Below are positions 49,511-57,862 of a stretch of 64,000 bases of DNA, piece after piece. Each line of letters begins with the position of its first letter. Position 1 is the stretch's first letter. This DNA comes from Lachnospiraceae bacterium. GTDB taxonomy: Bacteria; Bacillota_A; Clostridia; Lachnospirales; Lachnospiraceae. The stretch covers positions 49,239-113,238 of the forward strand of contig JAGZJD010000001.1 in NCBI GenBank assembly GCA_018365895.1. Reading direction: 5' to 3'. The notes below the pieces were generated by a model that worked only from the letters and a program-made list of their open reading frames with translations, did no database searches and was not told the DNA's origin. Both the position numbers and the translations under genes were made by a program.

Positions 49511-51910
49511 CTACATCTGCTCTGCGTACGCTCTGATATTGGATGCATTGGCCACTTTTTCGACCTCCCCATCACGTATTACAACAAGCGTTGGCGCCTG
49601 CATCACTTTATACTTCTTTGCAAGATCTTTATGTTCTTCCGCATCAACTAACTCATAGTCGATCTTTGCATCTTCCAGCGTATTTCTGGCAATGCTGCAA
49701 TTCGGACATCTCTTTGTTGTAAAAAGAAGTGTCTTCACCTTCTCTGTACTTTTCGGACACATCTGCTCTGTACAAATCTGTTTTGCACACTGCCCTGCCG
49801 CCTCTTTTTTCGCAGCATTTGTGCGCCCTTCCATGCCGGATTTTAACACATTATAGACTTTACGCTCTTTAAATTCCTGCGTCTTTCCATCATTCCAGTT
49901 CTGCACCGGACGATAATATCCGGTAATACGGCTATATACCTCTGTTTTGTTTCCACAAATTGGACATACGTACTGCTCACCACTCAAATAACCATGATCC
50001 TTACATACAGAATAGGTCGGTGAAATCGTATAGTACGGCAGCTTATAGTTCTCCGCAATTTTGCGGACAAGCGTTGCTGCTGCCTTCCAATCTGGAAGTT
50101 TTTCTCCAAGAAATGCGTGGAATACTGTTCCGGATGTGTAAAGTGTCTGCAGTTCGTCCTGGATATCAAGCGCATCAAAAATATCCTCTGTAAAACCAAC
50201 CGGTAAATGTGAACTATTCGTATAATACGGTGTTCCGCCCGGTTCAGCTGCCGTAATGATATCCGGATACTGCTCCACATCATGTTTTGCAAACCGATAA
50301 GTTGTTGATTCCGCCGGTGTTGCTTCCAGATTATAGAGATCTCCGTACTCTTCCTGATAAGAAGAAAGGCGCTCTCTCATATGATTTAATACCGCTTTTG
50401 AAAATTCCTGTGTACATTCGTGAGTCATATCTGCGCGAAGCCAGTTTGCATTCAGCCCCGCCTCATTCATGCCAATCAGACCAATGGTTGAAAAATGATT
50501 GTTAAATGTTCCGAGATAACGCTTCGTATATGGATACAAACCTTCTTCCAACAATCTGGAAATAATTGTCCGCTTAATCTTTAAAGATCTTGCTGCGATA
50601 TCCATCATCCGGTCAAGGCGGTGATAAAACTCTTCCTCGCTTTTTGACAGATATGCAATTCTTGGCATATTGATTGTCACAACCCCGACAGACCCTGTAC
50701 TCTCACCGCTTCCAAAAAATCCACCAGATTTCTTTCGAAGTTCTCTCAGATCCAACCTCAGACGACAGCACATACTCCGCACATCACTCGGTTCCATATC
50801 ACTATTAATATAATTAGAAAAATACGGTGTTCCGTACTTTGCTGTCATTTCAAACAAGAGACGATTATTCTCTGTATCAGACCAGTCAAAATCACTTGTG
50901 ATCGAATAGGTCGGAATCGGATACTGGAATCCGCGTCCATTGGCATCTCCCTCAATCATAATCTCGATAAACGCCTTATTGACCATATCCATTTCTTTCT
51001 TACAATCTCCGTAAGTAAAATCCATCTCCTTGCCGCCAACGATCGCAGGAAGATTGGCCAGGTCGTTCGGTACTGTCCAATCCAGAGTGATATTAGAAAA
51101 CGGCGCCTGTGTTCCCCAACGGCTCGGCGTATTTACTCCGTAAATAAAAGATTCAATACATTTCTTTACCTGTTCATAAGTAAGATGATCTGTCTTAACG
51201 AACGGTGCAAGATAGGTATCAAAGGAAGAGAATGCCTGTGCCCCCGCCCATTCATTCTGCATAATTCCAAGAAAGTTTACCATCTGATTGCAGAGCGTAG
51301 ATAAGTGCTTCGCCGGAGCAGACGTAATCTTACCCGGAATACCGCCTAATCCCTCCTGGATCAGCTGTTTTAATGACCATCCTGCGCAATACCCTGTCAA
51401 CATCGAAAGATCGTGGATATGAATATCGCCGCTGCGGTGTGCATTGGCAATCTCCTCATCGTAAATTTCTGAAAGCCAGTAATTCGCAGTAATCGCACCG
51501 GAATTGCTCAGAATCAATCCTCCAACAGAGTACGTCACTGTAGAATTCTCTTTCACTCTCCAGTCTGTTACTTTCACATAACTGTCCACAATATCTTTAT
51601 AGTCAAGCAATGTAGATTTCATATTGCGGATCTTCTCTCGCTGCTTTCGGTACAAAATATATCCCTTTGCCACATCGGAATATCCTGACTGTACAAGGAC
51701 ATTTTCTACACTGTCCTGAATCTCTTCTACCTGGATTAACCCCTCTTTAATCTTCGGTTCAAAGTCTGCTGTCACTTTCAGCGTGAGCATATCAATGATG
51801 CTTGGATGAGACTGTTTATCCTGCGCATCAAATGCTTTTGCAATTGCTACTGATATTTTATTCAAATCAAATTCTGCGATTTTACCATCACGTTTGATTA
51901 CCTGATACAT
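49511..51910 (-). CDS. nrdD: Anaerobic ribonucleoside-triphosphate reductase with fused thioredoxin-like domain
   Basis: A 799-residue class III reductase that makes dNTPs without oxygen. Residues 1-95 are an ATP-cone (VIKRDGKIAEFDLNKISVAIAKAFD). The catalytic barrel follows, with CRLRLDLRELRKKSGGFFGSGESTGSVG, a zinc-type cysteine set (YSVCKDHG...CPICGNKTEV) and the glycyl radical site SRITGYYRPVQNW. Unusually, residues about 715-799 add a thioredoxin/glutaredoxin-like domain (TLLFTTKRCPNCSIARNTLED...VMQAPTLVVIRDG) after a cysteine-rich linker. It could supply electrons to the active site directly. Confidence 0.93.
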   Translation of the reverse strand: MYQVIKRDGKIAEFDLNKISVAIAKAFDAQDKQSHPSIIDMLTLKVTADFEPKIKEGLIQVEEIQDSVENVLVQSGYSDVAKGYILYRKQREKIRNMKSTLLDYKDIVDSYVKVTDWRVKENSTVTYSVGGLILSNSGAITANYWLSEIYDEEIANAHRSGDIHIHDLSMLTGYCAGWSLKQLIQEGLGGIPGKITSAPAKHLSTLCNQMVNFLGIMQNEWAGAQAFSSFDTYLAPFVKTDHLTYEQVKKCIESFIYGVNTPSRWGTQAPFSNITLDWTVPNDLANLPAIVGGKEMDFTYGDCKKEMDMVNKAFIEIMIEGDANGRGFQYPIPTYSITSDFDWSDTENNRLLFEMTAKYGTPYFSNYINSDMEPSDVRSMCCRLRLDLRELRKKSGGFFGSGESTGSVGVVTINMPRIAYLSKSEEEFYHRLDRMMDIAARSLKIKRTIISRLLEEGLYPYTKRYLGTFNNHFSTIGLIGMNEAGLNANWLRADMTHECTQEFSKAVLNHMRERLSSYQEEYGDLYNLEATPAESTTYRFAKHDVEQYPDIITAAEPGGTPYYTNSSHLPVGFTEDIFDALDIQDELQTLYTSGTVFHAFLGEKLPDWKAAATLVRKIAENYKLPYYTISPTYSVCKDHGYLSGEQYVCPICGNKTEVYSRITGYYRPVQNWNDGKTQEFKERKVYNVLKSGMEGRTNAAKKEAAGQCAKQICTEQMCPKSTEKVKTLLFTTKRCPNCSIARNTLEDAKIDYELVDAEEHKDLAKKYKVMQAPTLVVIRDGEVEKVANASNIRAYAEQM

Positions 51911-51958
51911 TGCTATCTTCCTTTCTCGTTCTCATTTCGTTCTCCCCGTGTGATGTTC

Positions 51959-51987
51959 ATTTTAGCACTGTCAAATCGGGGTGTCAA
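51959..51987 (-). promoter_or_regulatory. Promoter of nrdD
   Basis: TTGACA (minus strand, 51982-51987), a 17-base spacer and TAAAAT (51959-51964). It gives nrdD its own transcript although nrdG lies upstream in the same direction. Confidence 0.75.
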
Positions 51988-51995
51988 TAAAAGAA

Positions 51996-52042
51996 GAACA
52001 AGATATAGTGTATACATGAATTGTGTATAACCATATCTTGTT
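51996..52042 (-). promoter_or_regulatory. Inverted repeat and NrdR-like box between nrdG and nrdD
   Basis: AACAAGATAT (51997-52006) and ATATCTTGTT (52033-52042) are perfect 10-bp arms. On the minus strand the downstream arm region reads ACACTATATCTTGTTC (51996-52011), matching 13 of 16 positions of the NrdR box ACACwATATmTwGTGT as I recall it. It may also end nrdG transcription, as a T-rich tail follows. Confidence 0.45.
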
Positions 52043-52052
52043 ATCTGATAAT

Positions 52053-52748
52053 TTATGTAATTCCACGCAAATATACATTCTTCATGTATTTTGCCGCAAG
52101 CTCTCCAGCTTCTTTCATCCATTGATCTGTATGACTGTGAAGTCCTTGTTCTATCACGTCTCCTGAGTCTTCGAACTTTTGAAGATAGTATTTTTCTGCC
52201 CCCAAAAGCCATTCTCCAATTCTGGAAATGTCATCTTTTTCATGGAATTCTCTGACAATAGTTGTTCTAAATTCATAGGGAAGATGTCCTTCCAAAAGCC
52301 ACTTTGCAGATTGCTCCACCGCCGAAGTGTCATATCCTGTAATCCCTATTGTTTCCCCATAACGCTCCCGTGCATTCTTAATATCCATAGCCACATAATC
52401 AATCAGTCCCTTTTGCACCAGTTCTTTCAGTCGCTTCGGAGAACTTCCATTTGTATCCAGTTTAATAAGATATCCGAGCTTTTTTATTTTCGTCAAAAAA
52501 CAATCCAGGTCCTTCCAGAGAAGAGGTTCTCCTCCTGTAATACAAACACCGTCTAATATTCCTCTTCTTTTCTCCAAAAATGCCATTAACTTTTCTTCAT
52601 CAAGTTCTCCCGCATCTTCCATATGGGTTACAAGTGATGCATTATGGCAGAACGGACATCGGAAATTGCATCCGCACGTAAAAATTGTACATGCTGCCTT
52701 TTCCGGATAATCTAACAATGTCAGTTTTTGAAGTCCACTGATTTTCAT
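52053..52748 (-). CDS. nrdG: Anaerobic ribonucleotide reductase activating radical-SAM protein
   Basis: A 231-residue radical SAM enzyme that installs the glycyl radical on NrdD. The cluster motif is CGCNFRCPFCHN near residue 25, with SAM-binding GGEPLLWKDLDCF and VAMDIKNARERYG. It belongs to the longer NrdG2 form rather than the short E. coli type. AAGGAGTATA precedes the ATG. It lies upstream of nrdD, separated by an inverted repeat and a promoter. Confidence 0.92.
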   Translation of the reverse strand: MKISGLQKLTLLDYPEKAACTIFTCGCNFRCPFCHNASLVTHMEDAGELDEEKLMAFLEKRRGILDGVCITGGEPLLWKDLDCFLTKIKKLGYLIKLDTNGSSPKRLKELVQKGLIDYVAMDIKNARERYGETIGITGYDTSAVEQSAKWLLEGHLPYEFRTTIVREFHEKDDISRIGEWLLGAEKYYLQKFEDSGDVIEQGLHSHTDQWMKEAGELAAKYMKNVYLRGIT

Positions 52749-52797
52749 TATACTCCTTCTTTCTTCGTCTATCTATATACTGTATACTGATATGCAA

Positions 52798-52827
52798 AAT
52801 ATGTCGGTCATCTCTGACCGACATATT
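52798..52827. terminator. Perfect stem-loop between hypD and nrdG
   Basis: AATATGTCGGTCA-tctc-TGACCGACATATT is a 13-bp perfect stem with a 4-base loop. On the minus strand a short TTTT follows. It probably ends the hypE-hypD message. Confidence 0.7.
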
Positions 52828-52906
52828 CCTATTTCTTCTTTATGTTACATGAAATTTCAAAAATAATCAATGCTGCCTTTATCTCATTGAGATTTTCCTA
52901 TACCGA

Positions 52907-55282
52907 TTATTCAAAGCTTTGTTCTGTACGCTCAATAATCTCATCTTGAAGCGCTTTGCTCAAGTTACGGAAATGATCGCTGTAACCAGCTACACGAACA
53001 ATCAAATCTTTATAATCCTCCGGATGTTTCTGTGCGTTGATCAAAGTCTGGCGGTCAATTACGTTAAACTGAATATGATGTCCATCCATATTAAAGTAAG
53101 AACGGATCAGATTCGCCATCTGGTCAAGCCCTTCTTCTCCCGCAACAACACTCGGTGTAAACTTCTGGTTCAGAAGTGTTCCTCCCGTCTGAAGGTGATC
53201 CATCTTGGAAGCAGATTTCACAACTGCTGTAGGTCCATTCACATCAGCACCCTTCTCCGGAGAAATTCCTTCTGAAACCGGCTTATGTGCCAGACGTCCA
53301 TTTGGACTTGCCATCATGACTTCCCCAAAATATACATGACAAGTTGTCGGAAGCATGTTAATGCGGTATGTACCGCCTTTCATATTCGGACGTCCTGTTA
53401 CACTCTTCTGATAGAATGTAAAGATCTCTTTCATAAGCTCATCTGCATATGGATCATCATTTCCATACTTCGGCGTCTTATTGCTTACGAGATTCCAGAT
53501 TACTTCATGGCCTTCAAAATTATCATCCAGAGCCTGCATCAGCTCTTCCATCGTAAATTTCTTCTCGTCATAAACATTATATTTCACAGCTGCGACACAG
53601 TCTGTAATTGTTCCAATTCCAACGCCCTGAAGATAATTTGTATTATAGCGGGCTCCACCTGCATTGTAATCTTTTCCTTTAGAAATACAATCATTTGTAA
53701 TAATTGACAGGAACGGTACCGGCATATAATCTGCATAAATTTTCTCAATAACATTGCTTCCCTGAATCTTAATATCAAGGAAATATTCGATCTGCTTTTT
53801 ATATGCATCGAAAAGTTCGTCAAACGTCTTAAAGTCTGTCGCATAACCTAACTGAAGTCCAAGCTGTTTTTTAGCAACTTTGTCATAACCGTTGTTCAAT
53901 GTCAATTCAAAAATCTTCGGCAAGTTAAAATATCCTGTTAAAATATACGCTTCGTTTCCAAATGCACCTGTTTCAACACATCCACTCGTACCGCCTCGTC
54001 TAGCATCTTCTAAAGTCTTACCTGCATTCAAAAGTTCCTGCACGATTGCTTCTGTATTGTAGAAAGCTGGCTGGCCCCATCCTTTTCTGGAAATCTCACA
54101 GGCACGTTTCAAGAACTTCTGCGGAGTCTTACGGCTGATCTGCACGTTAGAACTAGGCTGAAGCAGCTTCATTTCATCCATACAATCAAGAATCAGATAG
54201 CTGACACGGTTTACACCATTTTCCCCATCCGGTGTGATTCCTCCTGTATTTAAGTTTGCAAAATCTGTGTAAGTACTGCTCTCTTTCAGAGTAATTCCTA
54301 CTTTTGGCGGAGCTGGCTGATTGTTGAATTTTATCCAGAGACACTCTAATAATTCCAATGCTTTCTCATCATCTAAAGTACCTTCTGCTACATCATGCTC
54401 ATAGAATGGATTCAAATGCTGATCCAGTCTTCCCGGGCTATAAGCATCCCACGGATTCAATTCCGTCGTTACACTCAAATGTACAAACCAGTATGTCTGG
54501 ATTGCCTGCCAGAATGTCTGAGGTGCATGTGCCGGAACGACATCACAGTTTGCTGCAATCTGAAGCAGCTCCTGTTTTCTAGTTTCATCTGTTTCTTTCT
54601 CTGCAAGCTCTCTTGCATATGCCGCATAGCGTTCTCCGAGAATCATGATCGCGTCACAAGCAATTGCCATACCTCTTAACTGATTTCTTTTTTCAAAAGC
54701 TTCTTTATCATTTGCAAAGTCAAGCTTTTCAATTGCAGCTTCGATTTCAGCCTTGTAATCCAGAAAGCCTTTTTCATAAATCTTAAAAGAACCTACTGTA
54801 TGTCCAGGACCGCGCTGTTCCATGAACTCTGTAAAGATTCCTGCCTCATAAGCAGATTTCCATTCAGGTGTCATATTGTCGATAATTTTTTTACGGATAG
54901 AACGTTTCTCCCAAAATGGGATAATGGTCTCTTCCTGGAACTTGTAATCTTCTTCACGCACTTTAAAACTGATCAATTCACGATCATTCATAATATGCAT
55001 ATCTTCTACCGTGTGACAGCAAAGCTCCGGAAATGTCGGCGCAGCCTGCGGAGAATTTCCTTTCTCTCCAACAATCAATTCTCCATCTCCGATATACAGT
55101 GTTTTCTTTGAAAAATACTCTTTTAACACAAGTGCTCTTAATTCTGGAATAGAAACAGCTCCTTCATACTGCTTATATGTCTCTGTTTCAATTTTGGCAC
55201 GCTCTATATCAATATGTGCCGCTGTTTCAAGACTGCGTCTGCGCAGATTTTTAATTCTTGCGTTCATTCCTCTCTCTTCCAT
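52907..55282 (-). CDS. hypD: trans-4-hydroxy-L-proline dehydratase (glycyl radical enzyme)
   Basis: A 791-residue glycyl radical enzyme. The active site is GGTSGCVETGAFG with Cys435 and Glu437, and the radical site is IVRVAGYSDHF with Gly766. These numbers are each one more than Cys434, Glu436 and Gly765 of C. difficile HypD as I recall them. The enzyme dehydrates hydroxyproline to 1-pyrroline-5-carboxylate, which a proline-forming reductase can reduce. No proC gene is adjacent. AGGAGGTTAAG precedes the start, 4 bases after the activase. Other dehydratases of the family are less likely on these residues. Confidence 0.87.
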   Translation of the reverse strand: MEERGMNARIKNLRRRSLETAAHIDIERAKIETETYKQYEGAVSIPELRALVLKEYFSKKTLYIGDGELIVGEKGNSPQAAPTFPELCCHTVEDMHIMNDRELISFKVREEDYKFQEETIIPFWEKRSIRKKIIDNMTPEWKSAYEAGIFTEFMEQRGPGHTVGSFKIYEKGFLDYKAEIEAAIEKLDFANDKEAFEKRNQLRGMAIACDAIMILGERYAAYARELAEKETDETRKQELLQIAANCDVVPAHAPQTFWQAIQTYWFVHLSVTTELNPWDAYSPGRLDQHLNPFYEHDVAEGTLDDEKALELLECLWIKFNNQPAPPKVGITLKESSTYTDFANLNTGGITPDGENGVNRVSYLILDCMDEMKLLQPSSNVQISRKTPQKFLKRACEISRKGWGQPAFYNTEAIVQELLNAGKTLEDARRGGTSGCVETGAFGNEAYILTGYFNLPKIFELTLNNGYDKVAKKQLGLQLGYATDFKTFDELFDAYKKQIEYFLDIKIQGSNVIEKIYADYMPVPFLSIITNDCISKGKDYNAGGARYNTNYLQGVGIGTITDCVAAVKYNVYDEKKFTMEELMQALDDNFEGHEVIWNLVSNKTPKYGNDDPYADELMKEIFTFYQKSVTGRPNMKGGTYRINMLPTTCHVYFGEVMMASPNGRLAHKPVSEGISPEKGADVNGPTAVVKSASKMDHLQTGGTLLNQKFTPSVVAGEEGLDQMANLIRSYFNMDGHHIQFNVIDRQTLINAQKHPEDYKDLIVRVAGYSDHFRNLSKALQDEIIERTEQSFE

Positions 55283-55286
55283 GAAC

Positions 55287-56195
55287 TTAACCTCCTATTT
55301 TTGTATTCTGAAATCCTTCACGGATAAACAACTGCTGAAACTTTTTCATTTCTTCTTTTGATGGCGCGTGAAGATCCGAGCCTTCATAGTGCTCTCCAAG
55401 CTTACCATACTTTCCTGAACCTGTATTATGATACGGAAGAAGATTGATCTGTGCAGGATGAATTCCATTTTCTTTTAAGAATGTTATAATTGCACCTATG
55501 CTTTCCGAATCACCGTTCACTTCTTTGATTGTAGGAATCCGGATATAAATCCTTGCTCCTGCCTGACTGAGACGGGTAACATTGTCCAAAATCAATGTAT
55601 TATCCACCCCAATATATTTTTTATGTTTCTCATGATCCATAACTTTTATATCATATAAAAATGTATCAATATACGGAAGGATTCTTGCAAAGTTCTCATA
55701 CGGCGCAAATCCACATGTATCTATTGTAACAGAAATTCCTTCCTGATTCAGCCTTTTCACAAGTTTTTCTATATAATTCATATTTTGAGACATAACTTCT
55801 CCGCCGGATAAAGTCACACCGCCTCCTGATTCCTCATAAAACATCTCATCTTTTTTCAGTTCTTTTACAAGGTCTTCAATGTCCCATTCCGTTCCTGCAA
55901 TTTCCCGGAGATTTCTCACACAATAATCAAGACATTTTCCGCATTGCTCACAGATTTCCTTATCCGTCCATACTTTTCCGTCAATTTTTTTAATCGCATG
56001 TTCCGGACAGGCTTCTGCACATCGATAGCAGCCGACACATTTCTCTTCATCGTACATAACTTCCTTCTGAAATGCCTGTGTCTCCGGATTATGGCACCAC
56101 ACACAATTTAACGGGCATCCTTTAAAAAATACACTTGTCCGGATCCCATCTCCATCATGAATGGAATATTTTTGTATATTCGTAATTAGCGTCAT
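55287..56195 (-). CDS. hypE: Glycyl radical enzyme activating protein for HypD
   Basis: A 302-residue radical SAM activase. It has YSIHDGDGIRTSVFFKGCPLNCVWCHNPE with the C-x3-C-x2-C cluster, and an inserted ferredoxin-like domain with two cysteine sets (EKCVGCYRCAEACPEHAI and EICEQCGKCLDYC). VTLSGGEVMSQ is the SAM-binding region. It generates the glycyl radical of the adjacent dehydratase. It is the first gene of the two-gene operon. Confidence 0.9.
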   Translation of the reverse strand: MTLITNIQKYSIHDGDGIRTSVFFKGCPLNCVWCHNPETQAFQKEVMYDEEKCVGCYRCAEACPEHAIKKIDGKVWTDKEICEQCGKCLDYCVRNLREIAGTEWDIEDLVKELKKDEMFYEESGGGVTLSGGEVMSQNMNYIEKLVKRLNQEGISVTIDTCGFAPYENFARILPYIDTFLYDIKVMDHEKHKKYIGVDNTLILDNVTRLSQAGARIYIRIPTIKEVNGDSESIGAIITFLKENGIHPAQINLLPYHNTGSGKYGKLGEHYEGSDLHAPSKEEMKKFQQLFIREGFQNTKIGG

Positions 56196-56237
56196 CTCTA
56201 CCTCTTCCTTTTGGACTATGGTTTAAACTTCAGTCAA

Positions 56238-56286
56238 ATTATATCAATCCCAGAATTCAATGTCAATATTTTATCATACATGATAA
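56238..56286 (-). promoter_or_regulatory. Promoter and upstream palindrome of hypE-hypD
   Basis: TTGACA (minus strand, 56261-56266), 17-base spacer, TATAAT (56238-56243): a perfect consensus promoter. The palindrome TTATCAT-AC-ATGATAA (56271-56286) lies 4 bases upstream of the -35, a usual place for an activator site, though a repressor is possible given the strong promoter. Confidence 0.75.
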
Positions 56287-56300
56287 TAAAATATCTATTA

Positions 56301-56330
56301 TTGCAGTCCTTTTTTTATCTGTGATATACT
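56301..56330 (+). promoter_or_regulatory. Promoter of the hydrogenase maturation operon
   Basis: TTGCAG (56301-56306), an 18-base spacer and TATACT (56325-56330). Transcription should start near 56337, leaving a leader of about 140 bases before the first gene. Confidence 0.6.
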
Positions 56331-56336
56331 AAAACA

Positions 56337-56453
56337 GTACTAATTGCAAAGGTTTTCCCTAAGCAAAAAGGCGTGAGATTTAAGATTTAATGATATGTAC
56401 ACATTACTGTGTGCTTATTTCTTATACCCATACGCCAAGTATGGGTATTTTTT
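56337..56453 (+). ncRNA. Candidate cis-regulatory leader with an intrinsic terminator
   Basis: The leader holds a possible ACACA-ttac-TGTGT stem and then ATACCCATAC-gccaa-GTATGGGTAT (56424-56448), a perfect 10-bp stem followed by six T (56448-56453). The gene upstream is divergent, so this terminator lies between the operon's own promoter and its first ribosome site. That is the hallmark of attenuation by a riboswitch or RNA-binding protein. The aptamer part does not match a class I can recall. Confidence 0.65.
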
Positions 56454-56475
56454 ATATTTACAAGGAGGATACCTT

Positions 56476-56745
56476 ATGGACAATCGAATTGCTCTGATTG
56501 GAATTATTGTAGAGAGCACAGAACACATCGATGATCTGAACCGGCTTCTCAGTTCTTACGGCAAATATGTCGTCGGACGTATGGGCATCCCTTATAGAGA
56601 GCGAAATATTTCTATTATCAGCATAGCTGTAGACGCTCCGAGCGATATTATCAGCGCTTTATCCGGGAAGATTGGTATGCTTTCCGGCATCAGCACAAAA
56701 ACAATTTATGCAAAAACGCCCGCCAAAATACAGGAAAAAAAATAA
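56476..56745 (+). CDS. TM1266 family iron-only hydrogenase system putative regulator
   Basis: An 89-residue ACT/NikR-like small protein (RIALIGIIVESTEHIDDLNRLLSSYGKYVVGRMGIPYRERNISIISIAVDAPSD). This family is regularly found beside hydE, hydF and hydG and is called a putative regulator, without a proven mode of action. The ATG at 56476 has AAGGAGGAT ahead; a longer in-frame reading crosses the terminator stem and was rejected. First gene of the maturation operon. Confidence 0.88.
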   Translation: MDNRIALIGIIVESTEHIDDLNRLLSSYGKYVVGRMGIPYRERNISIISIAVDAPSDIISALSGKIGMLSGISTKTIYAKTPAKIQEKK

Positions 56746-56758
56746 CAGGAGAATATGC

Positions 56759-57802
56759 ATGAAAACATTGGTTGATAAGCTGAGTTTCGGACACAGCCTT
56801 ACAAAATCTGATTGGATTGAACTCATTAGCAGTCAGACACCTGAACTGTCTGAATATGTCTTTGCGCAGGCGAGAGAAGTCCGCGATGCAGTCTATGGAC
56901 ATGAAATCTACATCCGAGGTCTGATTGAATTTACGAATTACTGCCGAAATGACTGCTATTATTGTGGAATCCGCAAAAGCAATCAAAACACAAATCGTTT
57001 TCGTCTCACACCGGACGAAATCCTTTCCTGCTGTCAGGTCGGATACGACCTCGGTTTTCGTACCTTTGTGCTGCAGGGCGGAGAGGATGGTTACTTTACC
57101 GATGAACGTCTGATCGCGCTCATTCGCCAGATAAAAAAGGATTTTCCGGCTTGTGCTGTTACTCTGTCTGCCGGCGAGAAATCCCATGACAGTTATCAGG
57201 CGCTCTTTGAGGCAGGCGCTGACAGATATCTGCTGCGCCATGAAACTGCCAGCATCTCACATTATCAGAAGCTTCACCCGGCTTCTCTTTCAGCTTCACA
57301 CCGTCAGAAATGTCTGTATGATCTGAAAGAGATCGGTTATCAGACCGGTGCAGGCATGATGATCGGCTCTCCATACCAGACAGCAGAACATCTGGCAGAA
57401 GATATGCTCTTTTTAAAAGATCTAATGCCGCACATGATCGGCATTGGCCCATTTATCCCTCATCACGATACCCCGTTTGCCAAAGAAGCTTCCGGTACAA
57501 TCGAGCAAACATTATTCATACTCGGTCTTGTACGGCTTATGATCCCGGAAGTGCTTCTTCCGGCTACTACAGCACTCGGCGCCATCCGCCCGGATGGAAG
57601 AAAACTTGGCATTCTTGCAGGAGCTAACGTAATTATGCCTAATCTGTCACCGTCCAACACAAGAAAACACTATCATTTGTATGATAATAAACCTTTCAGT
57701 GGATTAGAAGCAGCAGAGCATCTTGCAGAACTTCGGATACGCATGAAAGAAATGGGTTATACTGTCGTCACAGCTCGTGGCGACTCAAAAGTACTATCAT
57801 AA
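56759..57802 (+). CDS. hydE: [FeFe]-hydrogenase maturase HydE
   Basis: A 347-residue radical SAM enzyme that helps build the dithiomethylamine part of the H-cluster. The cluster motif is FTNYCRNDCYYCGIRKSN near residue 59; FVLQGGEDGYFTDERL and GMMIGSPYQTAEHLAEDM are typical. I use the ATG at 56759 (MKTLVDKLSF) with CAGGAG ahead; an upstream reading overlaps the TM1266 gene. Its stop lies in the first copy of a tandem repeat. Confidence 0.93.
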   Translation: MKTLVDKLSFGHSLTKSDWIELISSQTPELSEYVFAQAREVRDAVYGHEIYIRGLIEFTNYCRNDCYYCGIRKSNQNTNRFRLTPDEILSCCQVGYDLGFRTFVLQGGEDGYFTDERLIALIRQIKKDFPACAVTLSAGEKSHDSYQALFEAGADRYLLRHETASISHYQKLHPASLSASHRQKCLYDLKEIGYQTGAGMMIGSPYQTAEHLAEDMLFLKDLMPHMIGIGPFIPHHDTPFAKEASGTIEQTLFILGLVRLMIPEVLLPATTALGAIRPDGRKLGILAGANVIMPNLSPSNTRKHYHLYDNKPFSGLEAAEHLAELRIRMKEMGYTVVTARGDSKVLS

Positions 57803-57838
57803 GCAACTTCACGCTTACATAAGCAACTTCACGCTTAC
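57799..57838. repeat. Exact tandem duplication of 20 bases between hydE and hydG
   Basis: ATAAGCAACTTCACGCTTAC occurs twice back to back (57799-57818 and 57819-57838). Each unit contains a TAAGC/GCTTA inverted repeat, so each can fold a tiny hairpin. The hydE stop codon is in the first copy. Confidence 0.9.
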
Positions 57839-57862
57839 AAACAAGAAAAGGAGAACAATATT

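Noticed and set aside
53285..53707. Long plus-strand open frame antisense to hypD
   Set aside because: No ribosome site, biased composition and no family; opposite a well-conserved gene.
56395..56475. N-terminal extension of the TM1266 gene back to 56395
   Set aside because: It would be translated through the terminator stem, has no ribosome site and matches no family sequence; AAGGAGGAT supports the start at 56476.
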